From positions 1 to 33,575 of the forward strand of contig JAITMM010000048.1 in assembly GCA_031277335.1 (NCBI GenBank): a stretch of DNA of 33,575 bases, read 5' to 3'. The notes under the pieces are model-generated. The model had not been told where the DNA came from, did not search any database, and was given only the letters and a program-made list of their open reading frames with translations. Shown here piece after piece: positions 1 through 7,824 of the stretch (the stretch's first letter is position 1; each line of letters opens with the position of its first letter). Made by a program: the position numbers and the translations under genes. This DNA comes from Tannerella sp. (GTDB taxonomy: Bacteria > Bacteroidota > Bacteroidia > Bacteroidales > Tannerellaceae).

Positions 1-423
1 ATTCAATACCGGTTAGACAAAGGCTCTTATCAGTATTTTGAAAATATGCAGAGAAATATGGATGAAAGCGGCAGCCTTTTTGCACCGCAACCATCAGAAA
101 TGACCGGCAATATTCAATGCCTGTCGGATCCCGAAGAACCTGTCATCGGGTATGTTGTCGCTTCCAAAGAAACAACGTCGCGGCTATTTATACCAATGGC
201 TGAGATGAACCTGAATTTTTATGATGACATTCAGGGTTATCCATGCGAACAGCGTGTGATTGATGATCTAATGCAAGGCTTGATGCAGGGTTATGCCCAT
301 ATAGGGTCGACCGAACTGGGAGAAAATCTCTTTGTATCAGGCATCTGCGCAGATTGCACGCGACGCGGATTAGGCGCTCCTTCAAAAACGAAACCCGATT
401 ACTGGCCTAATGACCATAAATAG
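1..423 (+). CDS. DUF4249 family lipoprotein, C-terminal part (5' end outside window)
   Basis: The frame is open from base 1 to the TAG at 421-423, so this is the last 140 codons of a longer gene; the Met at 46 is only an internal methionine. The C-terminal pattern, GYVVAS...RLFIP followed by a late CADCTRRG and a KPDYWPN ending, is what DUF4249 proteins of Bacteroidetes show. These are usually ~300-400 residue periplasm- or surface-facing lipoproteins encoded beside TonB-dependent receptors of the type found at 1120-3900. The molecular function is unknown; a substrate-binding or accessory role for the receptor is inferred from gene neighbourhood. The stop overlaps the next reading frame, which suggests one transcript. 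The lipobox and N-terminus cannot be judged because they lie outside the window. Confidence 0.75.
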   Translation: MQYRLDKGSYQYFENMQRNMDESGSLFAPQPSEMTGNIQCLSDPEEPVIGYVVASKETTSRLFIPMAEMNLNFYDDIQGYPCEQRVIDDLMQGLMQGYAHIGSTELGENLFVSGICADCTRRGLGAPSKTKPDYWPNDHK

Positions 424-430
424 AAACAAC

Positions 431-1123
431 ATGAAAATCAGGATGATCATTATAATGCTATGTTGGAGCAGCGGATTGATTTGGGCGCAGCAAAGCATTC
501 AGCCCGGCAATATTATAAATGACTATATACCAAGGGTAAAAATCTATGCCGCCTTATTTTGCGGACAAGCGGTAACACCTTATAACTTACGCTATGAAAA
601 CCATCCGTATTATGAGACGAAATCATACCTGCCGGGTACGCTCAGTTATAATCAGGTGGTCTATGCAAATGTGCTTATGCGTTTTGATTTATACAGAAAT
701 GAATTGAGCGTTTATCATCCGGATCGGATGTATGAAATAGTGCTTGACAAAGAAAAGTTTAACTATGCGATCGTGAATGGGTCAACTATCATTTTGTCTG
801 ACGACGGGAATCGTTCAAAAGGGAAATTTCTTGTCGTTCTTCATAGCGGAGCCTATCCGGTTGTCAGAAAATACAGGGTCCTCATATCGGAAAAAAACAT
901 AGACCAAACCGTAAGAAGATATTTCGACACAAAAAATCAATACGAAGTCTACGTAAACGGCATTCCGCGACCGGTCAGGAATAAAAAAACCGTCATCAAC
1001 CTCTTCCCCGACAGGAAAAGAGAACTGAATGATTTTGCCAAACAGCAAAAATTGGATTTCAAAGGACAACTCGAACATTCCATCATCGCCTTAGTCAGTT
1101 ATTACGAAAGTCTAAAAAAATGA
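431..1123 (+). CDS. Secreted protein of unknown function, 230 aa
   Basis: I do not recognise the family with certainty. From the ATG at 431 the protein begins with a basic start, a hydrophobic stretch and a likely signal-peptidase site near WAQQ (about residues 18-21), so it should be exported. An in-frame ATG at 410 would add seven residues and overlap the previous gene by 14 bases; I prefer 431 because it gives a compact signal peptide. The mature part is rich in Tyr, Asp and Lys. It ends with a segment (NLFPDRKRELNDFAKQQ, then SYYESL) resembling the ends of other small secreted Bacteroidetes proteins that carry a helical tail. Its last codon overlaps the receptor start (ATGA at 1120-1123), so the two are very probably translationally coupled and work in the same outer-membrane system. 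Confidence 0.75.
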   Translation: MKIRMIIIMLCWSSGLIWAQQSIQPGNIINDYIPRVKIYAALFCGQAVTPYNLRYENHPYYETKSYLPGTLSYNQVVYANVLMRFDLYRNELSVYHPDRMYEIVLDKEKFNYAIVNGSTIILSDDGNRSKGKFLVVLHSGAYPVVRKYRVLISEKNIDQTVRRYFDTKNQYEVYVNGIPRPVRNKKTVINLFPDRKRELNDFAKQQKLDFKGQLEHSIIALVSYYESLKK

Positions 1124-3900
1124 AACAGCCGGCCGTCAGTTATATCCTTGCCTTTTTATGGATATTTTCATTCGCCTGTCCGGCGCAGCAAAATATCATC
1201 GGCGATCGTTCTGCCACTCGAAAAGTCACGTTGAATGTTGCAGGGCGGCCTGCATCCGACATATTCGGCAGTATTATGAAACAAAGCGGATACACGGTCT
1301 ATTACAACCCGTCGGAAACAGATTCACTGCTTCTGACCGTCCAATGCACTGACTGCCTGCCCGAAACAGCCTTGAAACAAGCCCTTGAGGGAACGCCCTT
1401 TCAGGTTTCCGTGTTTGAAGACTTATACCTGTTCGTTCTCAAAGACAAATCGGTCAACACCCAATTGCCCAACGATTACTTTGCGATACGTACACTTCGA
1501 CAAGAATCAACAACCGGACAATCACTCACTTATGCCGAGCAGAAAGCCAACTCCGAAAACAAAGTCTATGTGATTGGCGATGAGAACGTCCAACCTATTC
1601 CCGAAAAAGTCAGGATCAGCGGAACGATGACCGACTTCAAGACAGGCGAACCGGTCATCGGCGCCGCCATTTTCCCTGAGAATGCGACGACGACAGGAGT
1701 CATCACCGATGCATTCGGTTTCTATAGCCTGCAAATGCCTTCAGGCCGACAGCGATTGATGATTCGCGGTGTCGGACTGAAAGATACGCAACGGCAAGTC
1801 ATGATGTATGGAGACGGCAAACTGGATATTGAATTGGAAGAGGAGGTGTTTTCCTTGCAGGAAATAGTGGTCACGGCAAATCGAATCGACGAAATAAAAA
1901 GTACGACCATCGGCATGGAGCGTCTCAAGGTGTCGGAGATCAAGAATATCCCGACCGTCTTCGGCGAAACGGACGTGATACGGGTGGTCATGATGCTGCC
2001 GGGCGTCAAAGCGGTGGGAGAGGCATCGAGCGGCTTCAATGTGCGTGGCGGCGCTACCGACCAAAACCTGATCCTGTTCAACAACGGAACGATCTTCAAC
2101 CCTACCCACCTGTTCGGTTTCTTCTCCGTATTCAATCCCGACCTGATCAAAGATATGGAGCTGTATAAAAGCAGTATACCTGCCAAGTACGGCGGGCGCA
2201 TCTCGTCTGTATTGGACATCAACGGACGTGAAGGCAATAAAAAAGAATTTGACGGTTCCGTCAGCGTCGGCCTGTTGACGAGCCGCATGACGCTTGAAGG
2301 TCCCCTCGGGAGCAAAACCTCATTTATCGTCGGCGGACGCACCACGTATTCCGACTGGCTGCTGGCCCGGCTGCCCGATGACAGCGGCTATAAAGACGGG
2401 AAAGCCGGTTTTTATGACCTGAATGCAATCATTGACCATAAATTCTCGGACAGAGACAATCTGTATCTCAGTGGTTATTACAGCAATGACCGATTTCAAT
2501 TCACGGCCGACGACCGCTTCGGCTATTCCAACATGAATGTCTCCGCCAAATGGAGACATCTTTTCGGCAACAAGCTGACAAGTACGTTTGTGACAGGATA
2601 TGACCATTATGATTTCAACACGTCGAACGTGGAAAATCCGTTCGCAGCCTATTCGCTTCAATTCGGTATCGATCAGTATTTTGCCAAATTAGACTTCACC
2701 TCCTACATCAATGACAAACATACGCTTGATTTTGGAATCGGAAGCATCCTGTACGACCTCAATCCGGGCAAATATTTACCGGACAGCCCGGAATCGATGG
2801 TCATGCCTGACATCGTGCAAAAAGAGCAGGCACTCGAATCGTCTGTCTACCTGTCAGATCGCTGGATTATGACGCCTGCCTTCTCGTTAGAAGCCGGCAT
2901 ACGATACAGCATGTTCAATGCCATAGGCCCGCGAACATACAACGTATATGATCCTGCCTTTCTGCCGAATGAGGCAACCGTCACAGCAACAAAAGAAGCA
3001 ATATCGGGCGATTTCTTCAAGACATATCAATATCCGGAACTACGCCTCTCAGCACGTTATCTGTTTAACAACGACCTGTCCGTCAAGGCCGGCGTGAACA
3101 CCATGAGCCAGTATATCCATAAATTATCGAACACAACCGTCATGTCCCCCACCGATACGTGGAAGCTGAGCGACGCCAATATCAAACCGCAAACAGGCTT
3201 ACAGGCAGCAGTCGGAATTTATAAAAATTTCAACAACGGCCTGATAGAGACCTCTGTCGAAGTGTATTATAAAACGATGGAGAACTACCTGGATTACCGC
3301 AGCGGAGCCATATTGAGCATGAATCATCATATCGAAACCGACGTGATCGAAACCGAAGGAAAAGCCTATGGCATAGAAGTCATGCTGAAAAAAACGCAGG
3401 GAAAGCTGAACGGATGGATGAGCTATTCCTATTCCAGAGCCCAACTGCGGCAACATGATCCGCGCGTAGAGAGACCGGTCAACAACGGCAGGTGGTATCC
3501 CGCAAGCTATGACAAGCCGCACGACTTGAAGATAGCCGCAAATTATAAATTCACACAACGTTACAGCATTTCGCTCAATTGCGAATACAGCACAGGCCGA
3601 CCTATCACACTGCCGTCAGCCAAATACGTCTACAAGGGTTATGAATATATTTACTATACAACGCGGAATCAGTATCGTATCTCCGACTTTTTCCGTACGG
3701 ACTTTTCCATCAATATCGAACCGAGTCATAATCTTAAACTTCTTACCCATAGCAGTATATCTATAGGCGTTTACAACCTGACAGGACGTAAAAATGCTTA
3801 CTCCGTCTATTTTACGGCTACCGACGGAAAACTGACCGGCTATCAATTGTCCATTTTCGGCGCTCCGATTCCTTATCTATCATATAATATCAAATTCTAA
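1120..3900 (+). CDS. TonB-dependent outer-membrane receptor with STN and carboxypeptidase-like domains, 926 aa
   Basis: An outer-membrane beta-barrel transporter driven by TonB; the substrate is unknown. After a signal peptide (about 1-23, ending near CPAQQ) comes an STN-type domain (about 35-108), then a carboxypeptidase-regulatory-like beta-sandwich (about 165-240), a LQEIVVTANR junction and the plug (about 265-370, with the GFNVRGGATDQNLILFNN core). The rest alternates aromatic-rich strands and ends with a C-terminal aromatic signature (YLSYNIKF). STN domains usually serve trans-envelope signalling, but no sigma/anti-sigma pair adjoins this receptor in the window, so a partner could lie upstream or be absent. 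The gene overlaps the preceding one by 4 bases and is followed 2 bases later by the MG2-like gene. This receptor class is typically paired with DUF4249 proteins, as here. Confidence 0.93.
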   Translation: MKQPAVSYILAFLWIFSFACPAQQNIIGDRSATRKVTLNVAGRPASDIFGSIMKQSGYTVYYNPSETDSLLLTVQCTDCLPETALKQALEGTPFQVSVFEDLYLFVLKDKSVNTQLPNDYFAIRTLRQESTTGQSLTYAEQKANSENKVYVIGDENVQPIPEKVRISGTMTDFKTGEPVIGAAIFPENATTTGVITDAFGFYSLQMPSGRQRLMIRGVGLKDTQRQVMMYGDGKLDIELEEEVFSLQEIVVTANRIDEIKSTTIGMERLKVSEIKNIPTVFGETDVIRVVMMLPGVKAVGEASSGFNVRGGATDQNLILFNNGTIFNPTHLFGFFSVFNPDLIKDMELYKSSIPAKYGGRISSVLDINGREGNKKEFDGSVSVGLLTSRMTLEGPLGSKTSFIVGGRTTYSDWLLARLPDDSGYKDGKAGFYDLNAIIDHKFSDRDNLYLSGYYSNDRFQFTADDRFGYSNMNVSAKWRHLFGNKLTSTFVTGYDHYDFNTSNVENPFAAYSLQFGIDQYFAKLDFTSYINDKHTLDFGIGSILYDLNPGKYLPDSPESMVMPDIVQKEQALESSVYLSDRWIMTPAFSLEAGIRYSMFNAIGPRTYNVYDPAFLPNEATVTATKEAISGDFFKTYQYPELRLSARYLFNNDLSVKAGVNTMSQYIHKLSNTTVMSPTDTWKLSDANIKPQTGLQAAVGIYKNFNNGLIETSVEVYYKTMENYLDYRSGAILSMNHHIETDVIETEGKAYGIEVMLKKTQGKLNGWMSYSYSRAQLRQHDPRVERPVNNGRWYPASYDKPHDLKIAANYKFTQRYSISLNCEYSTGRPITLPSAKYVYKGYEYIYYTTRNQYRISDFFRTDFSINIEPSHNLKLLTHSSISIGVYNLTGRKNAYSVYFTATDGKLTGYQLSIFGAPIPYLSYNIKF

Positions 3901-3902
3901 AA

Positions 3903-5573
3903 ATGATGATTCGCAAGATTCTTTTCCTCATATTGATATGTTATACAGGACAATTGGTGCTCATTGCCCAGACTCGCGAACGCGTCTATGTGCAAACCGA
4001 CAAACAGTCGTATCTGTCGGGCGAACTCCTTTGGCTGAAGCTTTATACGACCGACGCTGATGGCAAATTGCAGGTACTGAGTAAAATAGGCTACGTCGAA
4101 CTGATTCGCGACTCCATTCCCGAAGTACAGATAAAGGTCGATATTCAAAACGGGACAGGCGCCGGATGGATAGAACTGCCCGTCATGCTCCCTACAGGCT
4201 ATTACCGGATGATTGCTTACACGCGCTATATGCGCAATGAAGGCGAAAATATTTTCTTTGAAAAAAAAATCGCCGTCATCAATCCGGTACATCAAAACGC
4301 ATTCCTCAACGCAAATGAAGCGACAACAACATTCTCATTCGCATCATACGAAAAAAATAATGCTTCATTCGGGCTGTCCACCAATAAATCCTCATTTAGA
4401 AAACGTGACAAAGGCGAAATCCGACTCAACGGTTTACCGGCCGAAAACATCTCGCTCGGGATTTCCATTGCGGGACTCGATCCGTCGTTAGAAACGACCC
4501 CGACCATCGACAAATGGCTTCATCAATTGGAAACGCAAGGCAAGCCGGCGATGGAAGCTCGATACCTGCCCGAATACGAAGGAGCCATTATCGACGGAAC
4601 GATGGTAGATATACGAACAGGCGCTTCTGCCGCAGACGAGAACGCTCTCTGCTTGCTGTCATTTCCGGGTCCTGAGCTGCAACTGTTTGCAGGACAGCCA
4701 TTCACTTCAGGAGACGTCTCTTTCTATACGCAATGTGTCACCGGGAAGAAAGAACTGACTACTACCGCTATTGCTTCATCCGATAAAAAATACCGGATCA
4801 ATCTTCAATCATCTTATGCCACGCATAGTCCTGAACTTTTACCGGATTTAATGCCCGACAGCACCTGGCTTGAGTATCTGAAAATAAGGAATTTATCCAT
4901 ACAGGTGACTTATGCCTTTCTGGCAGATTCGCTCAGCAAAATCAGGGAGTTGGCCACATGTTCGTCGCTGTTGCCGCAAAAGAGATATGTGTTAGACAAT
5001 TATACACGTTTTCCTAATATGGAAGAAGTTTTTATCGAATTTATTACGAATGCCGGAATACGCCGGACGGATGCAGGGCGAAAATTTTCGATGCTTAATG
5101 AATTGACCGGCAACAACAGTACCAATACACTTGTCCTGCTCGATAACGTTCCCGTAACAGACCATGAATTGATGATCAATTATAATCCCCTGACAATAAA
5201 AATGATAGACATGTATTTTGGGCGTTATGTTTTTGGCGGTTATGCTTTTGACGGTGTTATTGCATTCTATAGCTACGACAATGATTATCCGGGGATAACG
5301 TTTAGCGAGAACACACAAGTATTTGATTATGAAGGGACACAGCCTTACCGGTATTTTTATGCCCCTCATTACGGCGAGACCGGAGCCACTTCTCCCTTGC
5401 CCGACTTCCGCCATACACTTCTTTGGGAACCCGATGTGAATACCAACGGGCAACAGACGATGATTATTCCCTTTACCACATCCGATATACCCGGAAAATA
5501 CGTGATTACAATTGAAGGAGCAGGCGAAAACGGATCTGTTTTCCATGCGCGGCAAACGATTGTTGTAGAATGA
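3903..5573 (+). CDS. Secreted MG2-like protein with degenerate plug-like segment, 556 aa
   Basis: A signal peptide (about 1-23, ending at LIAQT) is followed by a domain starting RVYVQTDKQSYLSGELLWLK, the typical opening of MG2 (macroglobulin-like) domains in Bacteroidetes surface proteins; it extends to about residue 130. The middle is a beta-rich region without a motif I can name. Around residues 400-460, LVLLDNVPVTDHELMINYNP followed by IDMYFGRYVFGGYAFDGVI resembles the plug region of TonB receptors but without a barrel after it. Relatives that I recall are often longer (800-900 residues), so this is a short form. It starts 2 bases after the receptor stop; Met codons at 3903 and 3906 are both possible starts. 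Role inferred: periplasmic or surface accessory of the receptor. Confidence 0.75.
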   Translation: MMIRKILFLILICYTGQLVLIAQTRERVYVQTDKQSYLSGELLWLKLYTTDADGKLQVLSKIGYVELIRDSIPEVQIKVDIQNGTGAGWIELPVMLPTGYYRMIAYTRYMRNEGENIFFEKKIAVINPVHQNAFLNANEATTTFSFASYEKNNASFGLSTNKSSFRKRDKGEIRLNGLPAENISLGISIAGLDPSLETTPTIDKWLHQLETQGKPAMEARYLPEYEGAIIDGTMVDIRTGASAADENALCLLSFPGPELQLFAGQPFTSGDVSFYTQCVTGKKELTTTAIASSDKKYRINLQSSYATHSPELLPDLMPDSTWLEYLKIRNLSIQVTYAFLADSLSKIRELATCSSLLPQKRYVLDNYTRFPNMEEVFIEFITNAGIRRTDAGRKFSMLNELTGNNSTNTLVLLDNVPVTDHELMINYNPLTIKMIDMYFGRYVFGGYAFDGVIAFYSYDNDYPGITFSENTQVFDYEGTQPYRYFYAPHYGETGATSPLPDFRHTLLWEPDVNTNGQQTMIIPFTTSDIPGKYVITIEGAGENGSVFHARQTIVVE

Positions 5574-5575
5574 TG

Positions 5576-5605
5576 TTTTCGTAACGCAAAAAAACGTTAC
5601 CTTTG
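5576..5605 (+). promoter_or_regulatory. Candidate Bacteroidetes-type promoter with overlapping inverted repeat
   Basis: TACCTTTG at 5598-5605 fits the TAnnTTTG -7 element well. The upstream box is poor (TTTT/TTTC around 5576-5580, spacing 17-18). A 6-bp inverted repeat, GTAACG (5581-5586) with CGTTAC (5595-5600), overlaps the -7 element and could be an operator or the stem of a weak terminator for the preceding gene. If real, transcription would begin near 5612 and give the aldolase gene a leader of about 185 bases. Confidence 0.45.
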
Positions 5606-5620
5606 CGTGCGGAAAAAAGG

Positions 5621-5711
5621 GTTCAAAGTTCAAGGTTCAAAGTTTAAGGTTCAAAGTTCAAAGTTCAAAGTTCGAGGTTCGAGGTTCAAAGTTCAAGATT
5701 CAAGGTTCGAG
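5621..5711 (+). repeat. Heptameric tandem repeat, 13 units
   Basis: Thirteen consecutive 7-bp units with consensus GTTCAAA. The variants GTTCAAG, GTTCGAG, GTTTAAG and ATTCAAG are interspersed. No unit is missing and the phase never breaks. It lies between the MG2-like gene and the aldolase/dehydrogenase gene, in what would be the untranslated leader of the latter. It holds no reading frame with a start. Confidence 0.9.
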
Positions 5712-5761
5712 GTTTAGGCAAATAGTCATTCCGTACTTGATACGGAATACCTTGTTCGCAT

Positions 5762-5790
5762 AAATTCGTGTAAATTCGTATAATTCGTGG
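5762..5790 (+). repeat. Short tandem repeat of AAATTCGTGT, three units
   Basis: Units at 5762-5771, 5772-5781 and 5782-5790 (the last one base shorter) share AATTCGT. They end 7 bases before the ATG of the aldolase gene, so they occupy the ribosome-binding region. Similar AATTCGTG-rich strings are, from memory, seen between genes in other Bacteroidetes; this could be checked by counting occurrences genome-wide. Confidence 0.7.
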
Positions 5791-5797
5791 ACAACAA

Positions 5798-7756
5798 ATG
5801 ACAGCAATCAATGATTTAATCGAAATATCGCAATACTACGGCAGCGACAACAGCTATGTCATTGCCGGAGGAGGAAATACATCGTATAAGGACGATGCCG
5901 TTTTATGGGTGAAAGCCAGTGGATTTGCACTCGGCACAATTACTGAAGAAGGCTTTGCGGCGCTCGACCGCAATAAGTTGGAAGCGATTTCCGCCAAGAC
6001 CTACAGCACCGACCCGGCAACCCGCGAAGAAGAAGTCAAAAACGACTTGGCAGCCGCCTGCCTGACCAAAGACCGCAGGCCTTCGGTCGAGACATCAATG
6101 CACAACGCCCTGAAATGGCGGTTTGTAGTGCATCTCCACCCGACAGTCGTCAACGGCCTGATGTGCAGCCAACAGGCTGAAAGTGCATCGAAACGTCTTT
6201 TTGGCGACGAAGCCGTCTATATCCCCTATACCGACCCGGGCTACACGCTTTTTAAAGAAGTGGAACGCAGGATTCAGGCTTATCGCACTCAGTTTAAGAA
6301 GGAACCGGCCGTCCTGCTGCTTCAAAATCACGGCATCTTTGTCGGGGCAGATACAATCGAAGAGATCAAAACGATATATGAACATATCATTGTAACCATT
6401 GAACAACAGATACATATATCATCCGGTGCGACGGAATGTCCTGTGAGCGACAGTGTGCAGGATATTATTCCTGCCATCAGGATGATGCTTAGCAAAGACG
6501 GTCTTAAAACGATAAAAATCAGGAATAATGACAGGATTTCGCGTTTTACTGCTTCCGAAACTGCCTTTGCCGCCGTTTCGTGTCCTTTCACGCCCGATAT
6601 TATCGTCTATTGCAAATCTGCATATATCTATCTCTCAGGGGATTCCGCCTCAGAGTTGCTTCCCAAAGCCGAAAAAGCCATCGAAAACTATATCCTGCAA
6701 CAGGGACATACGCCCAAAGTCCTGATTATACAAAATATTGGTTTGGTGGCAGTTGGCGACAATGCGGCTGCGTGTGATATCATCCTTGACGTCTTTGAAG
6801 ATATGATGAAAATTGCGGAGATTGCAAGTGATTTTGGCGGTGAACATCCTATGAACCGGGAGCAAATCGCATTTATCGACCATTGGGAAGTCGAAAACTA
6901 TCGCCGGAAGATAAGCCGTGGGCAGTCGTCCGGCCGCGTCGAAAACAAGACAGTCATCATTACCGGCGGAGCACAGGGATTCGGCTCAGGTATAGCGCAA
7001 TACATGTTGAAAGAAGGCGCCAATATCGTGATAGCCGACATCAACGAAGAATCCGGGCGGCAAACGGTCGGGATGCTGTCGGAGTCGGCCAAAAAAAACC
7101 GCGCCGTGTTCGTAAAGACAGATGTGACGGATACGGACGCCCTCCAACGTTTGATGCACGACACGGTCTGCCAATTCGGTGGATTGGACGTATTGATCAG
7201 TAATGCAGGCGTTTTGCGTGCCGGAAGGTTGGAGGAAATGACGCCGGCCGACTTCGATTTCGTTACAAAAGTCAATTATAACGCATTCTTTTATTGTTCG
7301 CAAGCGGCTGCTCGCGTAATGAAGCTGCAAAATAGATATTCACCTGATAACTACGGTGATATCATACAGATAAATTCCAAATCGGGCCTCCGTGGCTCAA
7401 AAGCCAATTTCGCCTACGCAGGCGGTAAATTCGGCGGCATCGGGCTGACGCAGTCGTTTGCGCTCGAACTGGCACCTTTCCGCATCAAAGTCAACGCCAT
7501 CTGTCCGGGTAACTTCTACGAAGGCCCGCTCTGGTCAGACCCTGAAAACGGACTTTTCGTCCAGTACCTGCGCGCCGGCAAAGTACCCGGCGCCACTACC
7601 ATCGAAGACGTCCGCAAGTTCTATCTCGCACAGGCGCCGATGCGCAAAGGCACTCAACCCGATGACGTCGCGAAAGCCATCCTGTATGCAATAGAACAAA
7701 CTTGCGAAACAGGGCAGGCGATTCCGGTTACGGGGGGGCAGGTCATGAATAATTGA
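5798..7756 (+). CDS. Class II aldolase / short-chain dehydrogenase fusion, 652 aa
   Basis: Two enzyme domains in one chain. The N-terminal part (about 1-230) is a class II (zinc) aldolase/adducin-type domain: E98 and the metal ligands H112, H114 (VVHLHP) and H178 (NHGIF) are all present. The C-terminal part (about 380-652) is a classical short-chain dehydrogenase: TGxxxGxG at 389-396, NAG at 469-471, and Tyr540-xxx-Lys544. The stretch QINSKSGLRGSK...KFGGIGLTQS and the ending VTGGQVM closely resemble E. coli SrlD (sorbitol-6-phosphate 2-dehydrogenase), pointing to a hexitol-phosphate substrate for that half. Bifunctional aldolase/dehydrogenases of the rhamnulose-1-phosphate type are an alternative assignment. 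The next gene, 68 bases downstream, encodes an L-sorbose-1-phosphate-reductase-like enzyme, which supports a shared sugar-phosphate pathway. Cytoplasmic; no signal peptide. Confidence 0.88.
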   Translation: MTAINDLIEISQYYGSDNSYVIAGGGNTSYKDDAVLWVKASGFALGTITEEGFAALDRNKLEAISAKTYSTDPATREEEVKNDLAAACLTKDRRPSVETSMHNALKWRFVVHLHPTVVNGLMCSQQAESASKRLFGDEAVYIPYTDPGYTLFKEVERRIQAYRTQFKKEPAVLLLQNHGIFVGADTIEEIKTIYEHIIVTIEQQIHISSGATECPVSDSVQDIIPAIRMMLSKDGLKTIKIRNNDRISRFTASETAFAAVSCPFTPDIIVYCKSAYIYLSGDSASELLPKAEKAIENYILQQGHTPKVLIIQNIGLVAVGDNAAACDIILDVFEDMMKIAEIASDFGGEHPMNREQIAFIDHWEVENYRRKISRGQSSGRVENKTVIITGGAQGFGSGIAQYMLKEGANIVIADINEESGRQTVGMLSESAKKNRAVFVKTDVTDTDALQRLMHDTVCQFGGLDVLISNAGVLRAGRLEEMTPADFDFVTKVNYNAFFYCSQAAARVMKLQNRYSPDNYGDIIQINSKSGLRGSKANFAYAGGKFGGIGLTQSFALELAPFRIKVNAICPGNFYEGPLWSDPENGLFVQYLRAGKVPGATTIEDVRKFYLAQAPMRKGTQPDDVAKAILYAIEQTCETGQAIPVTGGQVMNN

Positions 7757-7757
7757 C

Positions 7758-7785
7758 AATGAACAATTAATAATGAACAATTAAC
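7758..7785 (+). repeat. 14-bp direct repeat, two units
   Basis: AATGAACAATTAAT at 7758-7771 and AATGAACAATTAAC at 7772-7785 are adjacent and differ at one base, followed by a partial third start (AATT). They fill most of the gap between the aldolase/dehydrogenase and the zinc dehydrogenase genes. Confidence 0.8.
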
Positions 7786-7824
7786 AATTTTCAAGGGAAA
7801 ATTGAAGGATTCAAACACTTATAT

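Noticed and set aside
1722-2345. 207-codon open frame on the minus strand
   Set aside because: Lies entirely opposite the TonB receptor gene, whose domain signatures are unambiguous; no family resemblance or promoter.
4992-5633. 213-codon open frame on the minus strand
   Set aside because: Opposite the MG2-like gene and runs into the heptad repeats; composition is that of an antisense shadow.
5621-5711. CRISPR or coding repeat
   Set aside because: A 7-bp unit without spacers, and no start codon or ribosome-binding site for a peptide; it is a simple tandem repeat.
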